64,000 nucleotides of DNA. Source: Nocardioides sp. GY 10113. Its GTDB lineage: Bacteria > Actinomycetota > Actinomycetes > Propionibacteriales > Nocardioidaceae. Position 1 is the stretch's first letter. Each line of letters starts with the position of its first letter. Shown here piece after piece: positions 31,616 through 39,556 of this stretch. The position numbers were made by a program, and so were the translations under genes. The DNA lies in NCBI RefSeq assembly GCF_004919105.1, contig NZ_STGK01000020.1, forward strand, positions 22,105-86,104, read 5' to 3'. The notes below the pieces were generated by a model. That model saw nothing but the letters and a program-made list of their open reading frames with translations, was not told the origin of the DNA and ran no database searches.

Positions 31616-32542
31616 ATGAGCGAGCGACCGGACACCCCGTCGGACCGGCAGACCGACGAGCGGACCGACGAGCGGACCGACGAGCGGACCGACGAGCAGA
31701 CCGACGAGCAGAGCATGGCCGGCCGCACGGTCCTGGTGACCGGCGCGAGCGACGGCATCGGGGCGGAGTCGGCGCGCACCCTCGCCGGACTCGGCGCCAC
31801 GGTGCTGGTCACCGGCCGCTCCGCCGAGAAGCTGCGACCCGTCGCGGAGGCGGTCGGCACCGAGCCGCTCGTCGCGGACTTCGCCCGCCTCGACGACGTA
31901 CGCCGCCTGGCCGCCGACGTGGCCGAGCGGGTCGAGTCGATCGACGTGCTGATGAACAACGCCGGCGGCACGTTCGCCCCGTCGCGGCGGACCCACGACG
32001 GCCACGAGCCGAACTTCCAGATCAACCACCTGGCGCCGTTCCTGCTCACCAACCTCCTCCGCCCGCAACTGGCGGCGGCGGGCTCCTCGCTGGTGGTGAA
32101 CACCTCCAGCATCGGCAACCTGGCCGGGAAGATCGTCCTCGACGACCTCGACTACGAGCACCGCCGCGCGATGGAGTTCCCGGCCTACGGCACCGGCAAG
32201 CTGATGAACATCCTCTTCACCCGCGGCATCAGCCAGCGCTGGTCGGGCGACGGCATCTGCGCCGTCGCCGTCCACCCCGGCCCGGTGGCCAGCTCGTTCG
32301 GCCGCGACTCCTGGTTCGTCGGCCTGCTCTACCGCACCCCGCTCAAGCGGTTCGGCACGATCACCGTCGAGGACGGCGCCGCGCCGCTGATCGCACTGGC
32401 GGTGCACGGACCCGACCCCGAGATCGACGGCCGTTACTTCAGCCGGTTCACGATCGACGGCCGGGAGAACAAGCAGGCGCACGACCAGGCGCTGATCGAC
32501 GGCCTGTGGGAGCGGTCGGCGCAGCTCGTCGGGCTGGAGTGA
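31616..32542 (+). CDS. Short-chain dehydrogenase/reductase with an N-terminal TDER repeat tail
   Basis: 308 residues. The NAD(P) fold starts at residue 38 with VLVTGASDGIGAESART, followed by NNAGG, a catalytic Ser in NTSSIGN and Tyr/Lys in AYGTGKLMN. It resembles retinol-dehydrogenase-like SDRs acting on lipophilic alcohols or ketones. Before the fold is a hydrophilic tail of about 33 residues with five tandem four-residue units (TDER x3, TDEQ x2). An internal ATG at 31715 would give a normal-length SDR without the tail, but it has no good upstream signal, whereas 31616 has TAGGCT at -10 spacing. Confidence 0.9.
   Translation: MSERPDTPSDRQTDERTDERTDERTDEQTDEQSMAGRTVLVTGASDGIGAESARTLAGLGATVLVTGRSAEKLRPVAEAVGTEPLVADFARLDDVRRLAADVAERVESIDVLMNNAGGTFAPSRRTHDGHEPNFQINHLAPFLLTNLLRPQLAAAGSSLVVNTSSIGNLAGKIVLDDLDYEHRRAMEFPAYGTGKLMNILFTRGISQRWSGDGICAVAVHPGPVASSFGRDSWFVGLLYRTPLKRFGTITVEDGAAPLIALAVHGPDPEIDGRYFSRFTIDGRENKQAHDQALIDGLWERSAQLVGLE
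31652..31711 (+). repeat. Five tandem 12-bp units encoding TDER/TDEQ
   Basis: Five in-frame copies of a 12-bp unit (ACCGACGAGCGG and one-base variants). Being a multiple of 3, gain or loss of units would keep the reading frame. Confidence 0.9.
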
Positions 32543-32584
32543 CGGGCGTCCATCCGCCCACGGTGGGCTTCTCAGGGCGCCAGC

Positions 32585-33253
32585 TCACGAGAGGATCTGG
32601 AGGGCTTCCCCGACCAGACTGACGCCGAAGAGGACCAGGAGCACGGCCATGACGGTGGCGTTGTTCGCCATCAGCCAGGTCTTGGTCCGGTCCAGTGCGG
32701 GGTCCAGCCGCTGCCCGCCGATGAGATAGCCGAGCACGGGAACCGTGACGGTGAGAGTCGCCACGGCGGTGAACGCAGTGATGGCACCGGCGGTCTGGCT
32801 GGTCGACAGGGGCAGCGCCCCCAGGGAGGCGCCTGCCGCGGCGGCGAGGAGCAGGTTCTTGGGATTGACCGCCGACAGCACGAATCCAAGTCCCAGCGCG
32901 CCACGGGGACGGAGCTCGTCGATGCGGGACATCCAGCCCGGAACCGGGGGTTCCGCCCTGGGGGCCGGTCGTGACCGCCACTGCCGGGCAGCGAACAGCA
33001 GGAGCAGGGCGCCCAGCATCAGCTTGATCCAGCCGGTGGTCCGGCTCGGCTCCGACTCGTCGGTCTCGAGGCCGGGGATGAGCACGACGATCGTCGTGAC
33101 GAGGGCGACGCCGACGATCCAGGCCACCATGAAGGAGATGCTGTTGGTTCGGGCGCGGGCGCTGAACAACATCAGGATGACCGCGGCGATCGGAATGGGA
33201 CTGATCGCGATGCCCACCGCGAAACCGAGCGTCGCACCGATTGCGTCACCCAT
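32585..33253 (-). CDS. GAP family membrane protein (Sap-like, LysE-superfamily fold)
   Basis: 222 residues with six predicted helices. The N-terminus GDAIGATLGFAVGIAISPIPIAAVILML and the mid-protein ALGLGFVLSAVNPKNLLLAAAAG are family marks; the NPKN motif is shared with LysE-type exporters. In mycobacteria, Sap proteins of this family assist glycolipid transport, but for most members the substrate is unknown. The ATG has GAGGT upstream. It converges on the SDR gene with 42 bp between. Confidence 0.85.
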   Translation of the reverse strand: MGDAIGATLGFAVGIAISPIPIAAVILMLFSARARTNSISFMVAWIVGVALVTTIVVLIPGLETDESEPSRTTGWIKLMLGALLLLFAARQWRSRPAPRAEPPVPGWMSRIDELRPRGALGLGFVLSAVNPKNLLLAAAAGASLGALPLSTSQTAGAITAFTAVATLTVTVPVLGYLIGGQRLDPALDRTKTWLMANNATVMAVLLVLFGVSLVGEALQILS

Positions 33254-33359
33254 CGTCGACCTCGCACTCTCGGTTGGTCTCCGCCGGGGTCGCGCGCCGG
33301 TGAACCTGGCGCATGCCCCGATCGGACTCGGCCTCAGGCCCCTCCGCTCGCCACGTGGC

Positions 33360-34763
33360 TCACGCGCGTCGCAGCGGTGGCGGCGTCCAGCGCCCGTCGA
33401 GGATCTCGGGACGTGGCCCGTAGAGGCGGAAGGTCAGCCCGAGGGGCCCTTCGGGGGCGGGTAGCCAGTTCGCCCGGCGCTCGGGTCCGGGATCGGTGCG
33501 GCTGATGTACAGGTCGAGCGAGCCGTCGGGGTTGTGGACCAGCGGGTCGCGGTCGCCGAGGGCGTACCGGTCCATGGCGTTGGGGACGGGGAATCCGTCG
33601 CCGTCGTACATCGTCAGGGACCAGAACGCATCGACGGGCGGGTGGGCGTCGGCGTCGAAGTGGAGCAGGTAGTTGCGCTCCCCGACCGGCGGCTCGCCGT
33701 TCTCGTCGGCCAGGAGAAGGGGGTAGATCGCGTCCTCGGGAAGGTTGGCGCCCAGACCGACCATCGCGATCACCGCCCGGTAGAGGTAGTCCGTCCCGTA
33801 GACGCCGATACCGGCCCGTCGCACGGCCCACCCGTCGACGACCGGGGCGGAGACGGGGACCGCGGCAGCCATCCGTGACAGTGCCTCCGATGGGGCCGCG
33901 TCGATCGCCGCCAACACCTCGGGGCTCGCGGTCCCGGCATCGAACGCCCGGCCGGGCTCCAGGCCCAGACGGCGAAGCCGCGCGAGGATCGGCTGGTCGG
34001 TCAGGTGCGGCGGGTTCTCCGAGAGCAGGCGCGCCCCTCTGGCGAAGAACTCCCTCCCGGTCATCGAGGCGACGTGGTCCATCGGGGCCACGGACAGGTC
34101 CACACCGCCCTCGGGGGCCACGGCCCCAACGGTGGCCTCGGGCTGCTCGGTCAGCGGACGCAGGGCGAAGCCGTCCTGGATCGCATGGACAGCGTCGTAG
34201 TCCGCGGGCCCGTTGGTCTGGGTCCGCCCCACGATCCACACCCATGGCGTCGGCGCGTCGATGCGGACCGTCCCCTCGGGCACCGACCCGTCCCACCGCG
34301 GAGGCACGATCGCGTACTGCGCCGGTGCCCCACCTGTGGTCCGGCTCCCGACGACGGCGAACACGTCCGTCCACATGTCCAGCATCGGCAGCATGAAGTA
34401 CTGCTCGACGGCGCGGTCGACGCACACCACCTGCGGGCCGTTCGTCAGGTCCAGCCACGCGATCGAGTACAGGGTGTCGAAGTTCGGGCGGACCACGTCC
34501 CTGAAGTCTCCCGGTGGGAACGTCCGCATGTGCGAGAACGCGTTCGGCGGGCCGAATCCCGGCCGGACGCCGGCGGGCAGGCTCGTCGCCACCCGCCGGG
34601 TCACGTCCATGAGCACCGCGGGGTACAGGTAGTGGTACCCCTCGACGGCGATCCGTTCGAGCTGCGGCGATGCAGGGGCCACTCGGCCCACCTCCCGATC
34701 TTGTGGGGACATCCCCCCGGAACCTTCCTGCCGGACTGCTGCGGCCGGGTGGTGCGACGTCAC
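33360..34763 (-). CDS. DUF1254/DUF1214 domain protein
   Basis: 467 residues from a GTG at 34763; an in-frame ATG at 34712 would shorten it by 17 residues. The N-terminal DUF1254 region includes YHYLYPAVLMDVTRR, FDTLYSIAWLDL and MLDMWTDVF; the C-terminal DUF1214 part ends with FWSLTMYDGDGFPVPN and LYISRTDPGPERRANWLPAP. Proteins of this pair of domains are widespread, and their enzymatic function has not been established. There is no signal peptide, although many relatives are secreted. No operon partner is apparent. Confidence 0.88.
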   Translation of the reverse strand: MTSHHPAAAVRQEGSGGMSPQDREVGRVAPASPQLERIAVEGYHYLYPAVLMDVTRRVATSLPAGVRPGFGPPNAFSHMRTFPPGDFRDVVRPNFDTLYSIAWLDLTNGPQVVCVDRAVEQYFMLPMLDMWTDVFAVVGSRTTGGAPAQYAIVPPRWDGSVPEGTVRIDAPTPWVWIVGRTQTNGPADYDAVHAIQDGFALRPLTEQPEATVGAVAPEGGVDLSVAPMDHVASMTGREFFARGARLLSENPPHLTDQPILARLRRLGLEPGRAFDAGTASPEVLAAIDAAPSEALSRMAAAVPVSAPVVDGWAVRRAGIGVYGTDYLYRAVIAMVGLGANLPEDAIYPLLLADENGEPPVGERNYLLHFDADAHPPVDAFWSLTMYDGDGFPVPNAMDRYALGDRDPLVHNPDGSLDLYISRTDPGPERRANWLPAPEGPLGLTFRLYGPRPEILDGRWTPPPLRRA

Positions 34764-34852
34764 ATGGTTCTTCGCCCCGAGATCGGTGCTTCAGGGGCGG
34801 ATATCCAGGTGACGCGGCATCCCCGGGCTCTCGATCGGCCGCGTCGATCCGG

Positions 34853-35143
34853 CTACAGGCAGGCGTCGATGCTCAGGCCCAGCTCGTTCGCGACGAAGAC
34901 ACCGAGGGACGCCATCGAGTCGTCCGGGATGATGCCCGCGTCGGCGAGCGCGCGAGCGAGGTTCTTCAGGCCGATGCGTGGGTTGGCCTGGCTGGAGGAG
35001 TGCTCCCCCATCGCCCCGGACTGGGCGAAGACCTTCGTCGCCTGTCCCCAGCAGGACGGCTGCGCCGCCTGGGCCGGGGCGGCGACGCCGATCGCTCCGA
35101 CCAGGCTCGCGGCCGCGGCCGCCACCAACAGCTTTCCAGTCAT
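34853..35143 (-). CDS. Small secreted protein of unknown function
   Basis: 96 residues. A clean Sec signal peptide (LLVAAAAASLVGAIGVAAPAQA, cleavage after about residue 26) precedes a mature protein of about 70 residues with one Cys near each end (QPSCWGQ and IDACL), which could form a disulfide. The middle is polar (SGAMGEHSSSQANPRIGLKNLARALADAGI). I do not recognise the family by function. ATG 35143 has a strong AAGGAAG Shine-Dalgarno. It is probably exported and monocistronic. Confidence 0.75.
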   Translation of the reverse strand: MTGKLLVAAAAASLVGAIGVAAPAQAAQPSCWGQATKVFAQSGAMGEHSSSQANPRIGLKNLARALADAGIIPDDSMASLGVFVANELGLSIDACL

Positions 35144-35371
35144 GCCATCACTTCCTTGTGGTGAGTGGACTGCGTGCTCTCGGACATTGCCACGCGCCCA
35201 TCGGCGGGTCCACCGCCGATCTCTCGGTGGTCCAGACCACCGGACCGCGGGATCGAGCAGCCCCGCGACCAGACGCGCGACCAGGCGCGCGACCAGGCGC
35301 GGACCGATGGGCTGAGGGAGCGGTCCGCGACGCCGGTCGCGCGGTCGTGGGCCCTCCGCGGCGAGCGGCCA
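35144..35371. other. Intergenic region between the small secreted protein and a GyrI-like gene
   Basis: About 230 bp with no credible gene. It contains the 12-bp tandem repeat at 35265-35300. The promoter for the secreted protein must lie at the left end, but I could not pick a convincing hexamer pair. Confidence 0.45.
35265..35300. repeat. Three tandem 12-bp units, non-coding
   Basis: Units GCGACCAGACGC, GCGACCAGGCGC and GCGACCAGGCGC lie head to tail. Function unknown; the period equals that of the repeats at 31652 and 52196. Confidence 0.85.
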
Positions 35372-35836
35372 TCAGGAGACCGGGCAGGTGATCAGGGTCC
35401 GCCAGGTGGCCGGGTCGGGTTCGGTCTCGGGGTCCGACAGGTACGACTCCCACATGCCCGCCGCCGGGACCAGCCCGCGCTCGGTCATCCAGGACGCAAG
35501 CTCGTCGTACGTCCTCTCCAGGCCGTCGTACGGTCCGACGTGCATGGCCTGCACGGCGCGGCCACCGGGCAGGAGCAGCCGGTGCGCCCGCCCGTGCGCC
35601 TCGGGCCGGGCGGACACGGGGAAGCCCGCCTCCACCTCGACCGTCTCCGTGGGCATCCTGGGATAGAAGCCGAACGGCGGACCGGCAATCCCGACGCCAG
35701 CGGCAGCCGCGGCCTGCGCGGCGTCGCGGAACGCATGCCCGAAGAACTCCGGGAGCTCCGCCGGCGCGACGTCGCCCCGTACGGCGATCGCCTCCTGCGG
35801 TTCGATCTCGATCACCTCTGCGACGAGCTCAGCCAT
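35372..35836 (-). CDS. GyrI-like / effector-binding domain protein
   Basis: 154 residues. The pattern VIEIEPQEAIAVRGDV, then GPPFGFYPRM, VEVEAGFPV and AVQAMHVGPYDGLERTYDELASWMTERGL is the SOUL/GyrI-like effector-binding domain found at the C-terminus of AraC- and MerR-type regulators such as BmrR. Here it stands alone with no DNA-binding domain, as in GyrI/SbmC and small-molecule-hydrolysing members. It may bind or cleave small ligands. ATG 35836 is preferred over a start 30 nt upstream because homology begins there. Confidence 0.85.
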   Translation of the reverse strand: MAELVAEVIEIEPQEAIAVRGDVAPAELPEFFGHAFRDAAQAAAAAGVGIAGPPFGFYPRMPTETVEVEAGFPVSARPEAHGRAHRLLLPGGRAVQAMHVGPYDGLERTYDELASWMTERGLVPAAGMWESYLSDPETEPDPATWRTLITCPVS

Positions 35837-35929
35837 ACAGCCACGATCGCTCCGCGGCGCCGGCACGACCAGGGTCCAAGGTCTCTGGAACGTCGGACGG
35901 CTGGATCGACCCGGGCCGCCTGACCGGCG

Positions 35930-37567
35930 TCAGCGCGGCGCCAGCAGTCGCAGCTGCAGGCTGGCGGCGAACCGCTGCTCCGGGTCGGCGAGGTCGAGCC
36001 CGCTGACCTCCTCCAGCCGCCGCAGCCGGTAGCGCAGGGTGTTCGGGTGGATGAACAGCGCGGTCGCGGCCGCGCGCACGTCGCCGAGCGCGTCCAGCCA
36101 GGCGTCGAGCGTCTCGACGAGCCCGGAGTCGTTGCGCTCGTCGTACTCCAGCAGCAGCGCCAGCGGACCCACGGGACGCTCGCCGCGGGCGGCGGCCAGG
36201 TCCCGCAGCTCCAACAGCAGGGACTGGGTGTGCACGTCGGGGAGCCGCGCGACCCGGCGCGTCCCGTGCCCGTCCTGGAGCACCCGGAGCACGCGGGTCG
36301 CGGTCGCCCGCGAGGCCGCCACTCCCCCGACGTCGCTGCCGGTGCCGCCGATGCCGACCAGCGCGGGCAGCCGGGAGCCGAGCCGGTCGCAGAACTCCTC
36401 CGCCAACCGGGCCGCACGCTCCTCCGGCTCGCTCGCGGTGCCGCCCGGCCCGAGCGGCAGCAGGGCGTAGGCGATGCCGCCGACCACGGCGACCGCCGAG
36501 AGCGGCAGGGACGCGGCCAGGTGCAGGCTGAGCGCGTCGGCGACGCGCTCCAGGTCGCTGGTGTCGCCGGGGGCCCGCTCGGACTCGGCCGTCCGGTCGG
36601 CGCGCAGCCCGACCGCGAGCACTACGACGTGCTTGCCGGCGAGCCCGAGACGGCTCAGCGCGTCGCGCGCCCCCACGCCACCCTCGACGGCGCTGCCGAC
36701 CAGGTCCGTGCGCAGCCGACGCTGCACGTCGGCGCCGGCCCGGACGCGGAGCATGTGCAGGGCCACCAGCTTCGCCGCGTCCTGGAGCGCGGCGCTGCGC
36801 TCGGGGGTGAGGTCGCCGTCCATGGCGGCCCAGATCGATCCGAGCACCTCGTCGCCGGCCCGCACCGCGATGGCGACCCGCTGCTTGCTCACCGCGTCGG
36901 CGCCGAGGTCGGCCGGATCGACCACCACCGGCCGGTGCTCGCGGTAGAGCTCCCGGAAGACACCCAGGTCGGTGAGCATCCGGGCGTAGCGCTCCGGCAC
37001 CTGCCGGCCGATGATCGTCTCCACCCGGGACGGGTCGGCCTCGTCCTGGCGCCCGGAGAACGCCAGCACCCGCGAGCTGCGGTCCTCGATCGTGACCGGC
37101 GCGTCCAGCAGGGAGGCGACCGCGTTCGCGACCGCGAACAGGTCGCCCGAGGGCAGCCCTCCGATCGACTCGCCCTCGCCATGGGCGACGTCCCCCTCGG
37201 CCAGCACCGAGCGCAGCAGCGCGGTCAGCTGGGCCCAGGTCGCGCCGCGGCGCAGTCCGAGCAGCGCCAGGCCCGCGGCGGCCACCGCCGCGTCCAGCTC
37301 CGGGGTGAGCGCGACGGGGGCCCGCACCACCAGGCCGACGCCGCCCTGGCGACCCACCGCACGGACCAGGTCGGGCAGCTCGGCCGCGGGCACGCCCACG
37401 CCGACGACCAGGGCCCCCGGCGGCAGCACGGGCTCGTCGTCGGGGTCGTGGATCACGACGCCGCCGATCTCGCCCTCGTGCGCCGGGTCGCCCGCGACCA
37501 GCTCCAGCAGCGAGTCGCCGAGGTCGTCGAGCACCCGGCCGAGACTGGCGCGGGGTCGCTGGTTCAC
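35930..37567 (-). CDS. PucR-family transcriptional regulator
   Basis: 545 residues. An N-terminal PucR-type sensor region (about 1-130, with IHDPDDEPVLPPGALVVGVG) and a GGDEF-like/CdaR middle part lead to the C-terminal PucR helix-turn-helix: AATALFIHPNTLRYRLRRLEEVSGLDL. Members control purine, amino-acid and other catabolic genes in response to metabolites. It lies 70 bp downstream of the NSAR gene on the same strand but has its own TACCCT element 6 nt before the GTG. It is the best candidate regulator of the adjacent D-amino-acid cluster; this is positional inference. Confidence 0.88.
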   Translation of the reverse strand: MNQRPRASLGRVLDDLGDSLLELVAGDPAHEGEIGGVVIHDPDDEPVLPPGALVVGVGVPAAELPDLVRAVGRQGGVGLVVRAPVALTPELDAAVAAAGLALLGLRRGATWAQLTALLRSVLAEGDVAHGEGESIGGLPSGDLFAVANAVASLLDAPVTIEDRSSRVLAFSGRQDEADPSRVETIIGRQVPERYARMLTDLGVFRELYREHRPVVVDPADLGADAVSKQRVAIAVRAGDEVLGSIWAAMDGDLTPERSAALQDAAKLVALHMLRVRAGADVQRRLRTDLVGSAVEGGVGARDALSRLGLAGKHVVVLAVGLRADRTAESERAPGDTSDLERVADALSLHLAASLPLSAVAVVGGIAYALLPLGPGGTASEPEERAARLAEEFCDRLGSRLPALVGIGGTGSDVGGVAASRATATRVLRVLQDGHGTRRVARLPDVHTQSLLLELRDLAAARGERPVGPLALLLEYDERNDSGLVETLDAWLDALGDVRAAATALFIHPNTLRYRLRRLEEVSGLDLADPEQRFAASLQLRLLAPR

Positions 37568-37573
37568 GGCGTC

Positions 37574-37579
37574 AGGGTA
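37574..37579 (-). promoter_or_regulatory. Putative leaderless -10 for the PucR regulator
   Basis: TACCCT on the minus strand, 6 nt before GTG 37567, with no Shine-Dalgarno between. Confidence 0.5.
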
Positions 37580-37637
37580 CGAGTCGTGCGCGATCACCCC
37601 GACAGCACCTCGACCCCCGCCGCACCCCGGACTCGCC

Positions 37638-38762
37638 TCAGAGCGCGATCCACTCCGTGCCCGTGGTGACCGCGTCGAGGATCTCCGGGATCGGCGTGAC
37701 ACCCAGGCCGGGGCCGGTCGGGACATGCATGTAGCCGTCCTCGATGGTCAGCGGCGCGGTGATGTCGGTCTGGTAGAAGCGGTCCGAGGCCGAGATGTCG
37801 CCCGGCAGCGTGAAGCCGGGCAGCGCACCGAGCGCCGCGTTGGCGGCGCGCCCCAGCCCGGTCTCGAGCATGCCACCACACCAGACGGCGAGCCCGTGCG
37901 CCGCGGCCACGTCGTGGATCCGCACCGCCTCGAGGTAGCCACCGACCCGGCCCGGCTTGATGTTGATGATCGAGCAGGCGCCGAGCTCGATCGCCGCGGC
38001 GGCCGACTCCGCCGAGACGATGGACTCGTCCAGGCAGATCGGGGTGGCGACCTGGCGGGCCAGCGCGGCGTGGCCGACCACGTCCTCCTCCTCCAGCGGC
38101 TGCTCGATCAGCAGCAGGTCGAAGTCGTCGAGCTTGGCCAGGTGCCGGGCGTCGCGCAGGGTGTACGCCGTGTTCGCGTCCACCTGGAGCAGTACGTCGT
38201 CGCCGAACCGCTCGCGGACCGCGCGCACCGGCTCGAGGTCCCAGCCAGGCTCGATCTTGAGCTTGATCCGCACGTAGCCGGCGTCGAGGTAGCCGCCGAC
38301 GACGTCCAGCAGCACCGGGATGCTGTCGTAGATGCCGACCGAGACACCCGAGGGCACCCGGTCGTGGACCGCCCCGAGCTCGCGGCCCCAGGAGCGGCCC
38401 TCGGCGCGCAGCTCGGCGTCCAGCACCGCCATCTCCAGCGCCGCCTTGGCCATCCGGTGGCCCTTGAACTTGCGCAGCAGCGCGGCGACCGCGTTCGCGC
38501 CGTGCCGGCGCAGGTCCTCGGCGCCGTCGGTCAGCGCGGGCAGCAGGAACCGCCGCAGCACGTCGGCCGTCGCGTCCACGTACTCGGAGGAGTAGAGCGG
38601 GTCCGACATGGCCACGCACTCACCCCAGCCCTCGCCGTCCGCGGTGACGGCGCGCAGCAGCAGGATGTCGCGGGCGGTCTGGGTGCCGAACGAGGTCCGG
38701 AACGGCGAGACCAGCGGCATCGCGACCCGGCGCAGCTCGACGCCCTCCAGCTTGACGCTCAC
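37638..38762 (-). CDS. Enolase-superfamily N-succinylamino acid racemase / o-succinylbenzoate synthase-like
   Basis: 374 residues. All catalytic elements of the MenC/NSAR family are present: the base pair Lys167-x-Lys169 (IKLKI), Mg ligands Asp195 (VDANTAY), Glu220 (IEQPL) and Asp245 (CLDES), and the opposite base Lys269 (NIKPGRVGG). Sequence alone does not separate menaquinone OSBS from NSAR, which interconverts D- and L-N-succinyl (or N-acyl) amino acids. Context decides: there are no other menaquinone genes, and the gene is coupled to a GNAT acyltransferase and an M20 deacylase, the set that turns D- into L-amino acids. The GTG overlaps the GNAT stop. The last gene of the long minus-strand operon. 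Confidence 0.88.
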   Translation of the reverse strand: MSVKLEGVELRRVAMPLVSPFRTSFGTQTARDILLLRAVTADGEGWGECVAMSDPLYSSEYVDATADVLRRFLLPALTDGAEDLRRHGANAVAALLRKFKGHRMAKAALEMAVLDAELRAEGRSWGRELGAVHDRVPSGVSVGIYDSIPVLLDVVGGYLDAGYVRIKLKIEPGWDLEPVRAVRERFGDDVLLQVDANTAYTLRDARHLAKLDDFDLLLIEQPLEEEDVVGHAALARQVATPICLDESIVSAESAAAAIELGACSIINIKPGRVGGYLEAVRIHDVAAAHGLAVWCGGMLETGLGRAANAALGALPGFTLPGDISASDRFYQTDITAPLTIEDGYMHVPTGPGLGVTPIPEILDAVTTGTEWIAL

Positions 38763-39556
38763 TCCATGTCTCCTTCGAGGTCTCTGTCGTGCGGCAGGAC
38801 GAGGTAGCCCTGCTCCTTGTCGAAGCCGGCGACGCGGCCGCCGGCGCTCAGCGCGGTCAGCAGCTGCTCGCGCACCTTGGCGCGCCAGCCGCGCGCCTGC
38901 TCGGGATCGGTACGGCGGTCCCGCTCGACGTCGCGGGGCACCTGCACCCACGCCGCCGCCGCACCGGGCGGCAGCACCGGCCGCGCCGGCTCGCCGGCGC
39001 AGGCCGCGACGACCTCGGGGGCCGCCAGCGGCCAGTGCACCAGGATCCGGTCGCTCTCCTCGTCGCGGTTGATCCCGTCGGTCATCGCGCCGTAGAAGTC
39101 CGGCAGGTACTCCGCGACATACGCCCCGAGCTTCGCCAGGTTGAAGTAGGCGTTGCGGGAGACCAGGGGGTCGAACGTCCACTCCATCAGCTCGATGCCG
39201 CGGTCCAGGCACCAGGCGCGCTGGTGCAGCTTCAGCGCGAAGCCCACGTGCCGCCCGGCCATCGCCGGGAGCACGCCGGCGATGTGGCTGTGCATCGTCC
39301 GCGACGCCGGGGTGGAGTGGAAGCCGACGCAGACCCCGACCATGGTGTCGCCGTCGTAGGCGCCGGCGACGTAGCTCTCCGCCTTGCCCATCGCTCGGAG
39401 CAGCTCGGCGCTCATCGGCGGGTTCTCCGGGACGCCCCAGATCGCGCCGAGCACGTCGGCTGCCTCGCGCAGCTCATCGATCTCTGCCAGCTGACGGACG
39501 ACGACCCGGGACGCCGCGGCCGCCGCCTCGTACGACGTCCAGGCCTCGCCGCTCAC
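38759..39556 (-). CDS. GNAT acyltransferase (COG3375-like), probable D-amino acid N-succinyltransferase
   Basis: 265 residues. GNAT elements are visible: YVAGAYDGDTMVGVCVGFHS, then HIAGVLPAMAGRHVGFALKLHQRAW as the acyl-CoA-binding loop, and the WTFDPLVSRNAYFNLAKLGAYVAEYLPDFYG block characteristic of the COG3375 group. This group is repeatedly found beside NSAR genes, and in Geobacillus kaustophilus the equivalent enzyme succinylates D-amino acids. GTG 39556 overlaps the upstream M20 stop, and its stop overlaps the NSAR start. The proposed role is to trap D-amino acids as N-succinyl derivatives. Acyl donor and stereospecificity are inferred. Confidence 0.85.
   Translation of the reverse strand: MSGEAWTSYEAAAAASRVVVRQLAEIDELREAADVLGAIWGVPENPPMSAELLRAMGKAESYVAGAYDGDTMVGVCVGFHSTPASRTMHSHIAGVLPAMAGRHVGFALKLHQRAWCLDRGIELMEWTFDPLVSRNAYFNLAKLGAYVAEYLPDFYGAMTDGINRDEESDRILVHWPLAAPEVVAACAGEPARPVLPPGAAAAWVQVPRDVERDRRTDPEQARGWRAKVREQLLTALSAGGRVAGFDKEQGYLVLPHDRDLEGDME

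Noticed and set aside
33360..34712. ATG at 34712 as the start of the DUF1254 protein
   Set aside because: Its upstream sequence has no usable ribosome binding site at the right distance; the GTG at 34763 was kept, with the shorter form noted as possible.
36047..37669. Long plus-strand frame opposite the PucR regulator
   Set aside because: A GC-driven shadow: no motif, and the opposing frame has a clear PucR helix-turn-helix.
37638..38762. Assigning the MenC-like gene to menaquinone synthesis
   Set aside because: No menaquinone genes are nearby and it is coupled to a GNAT and an M20 deacylase. The NSAR role fits better, although sequence alone cannot exclude OSBS activity.
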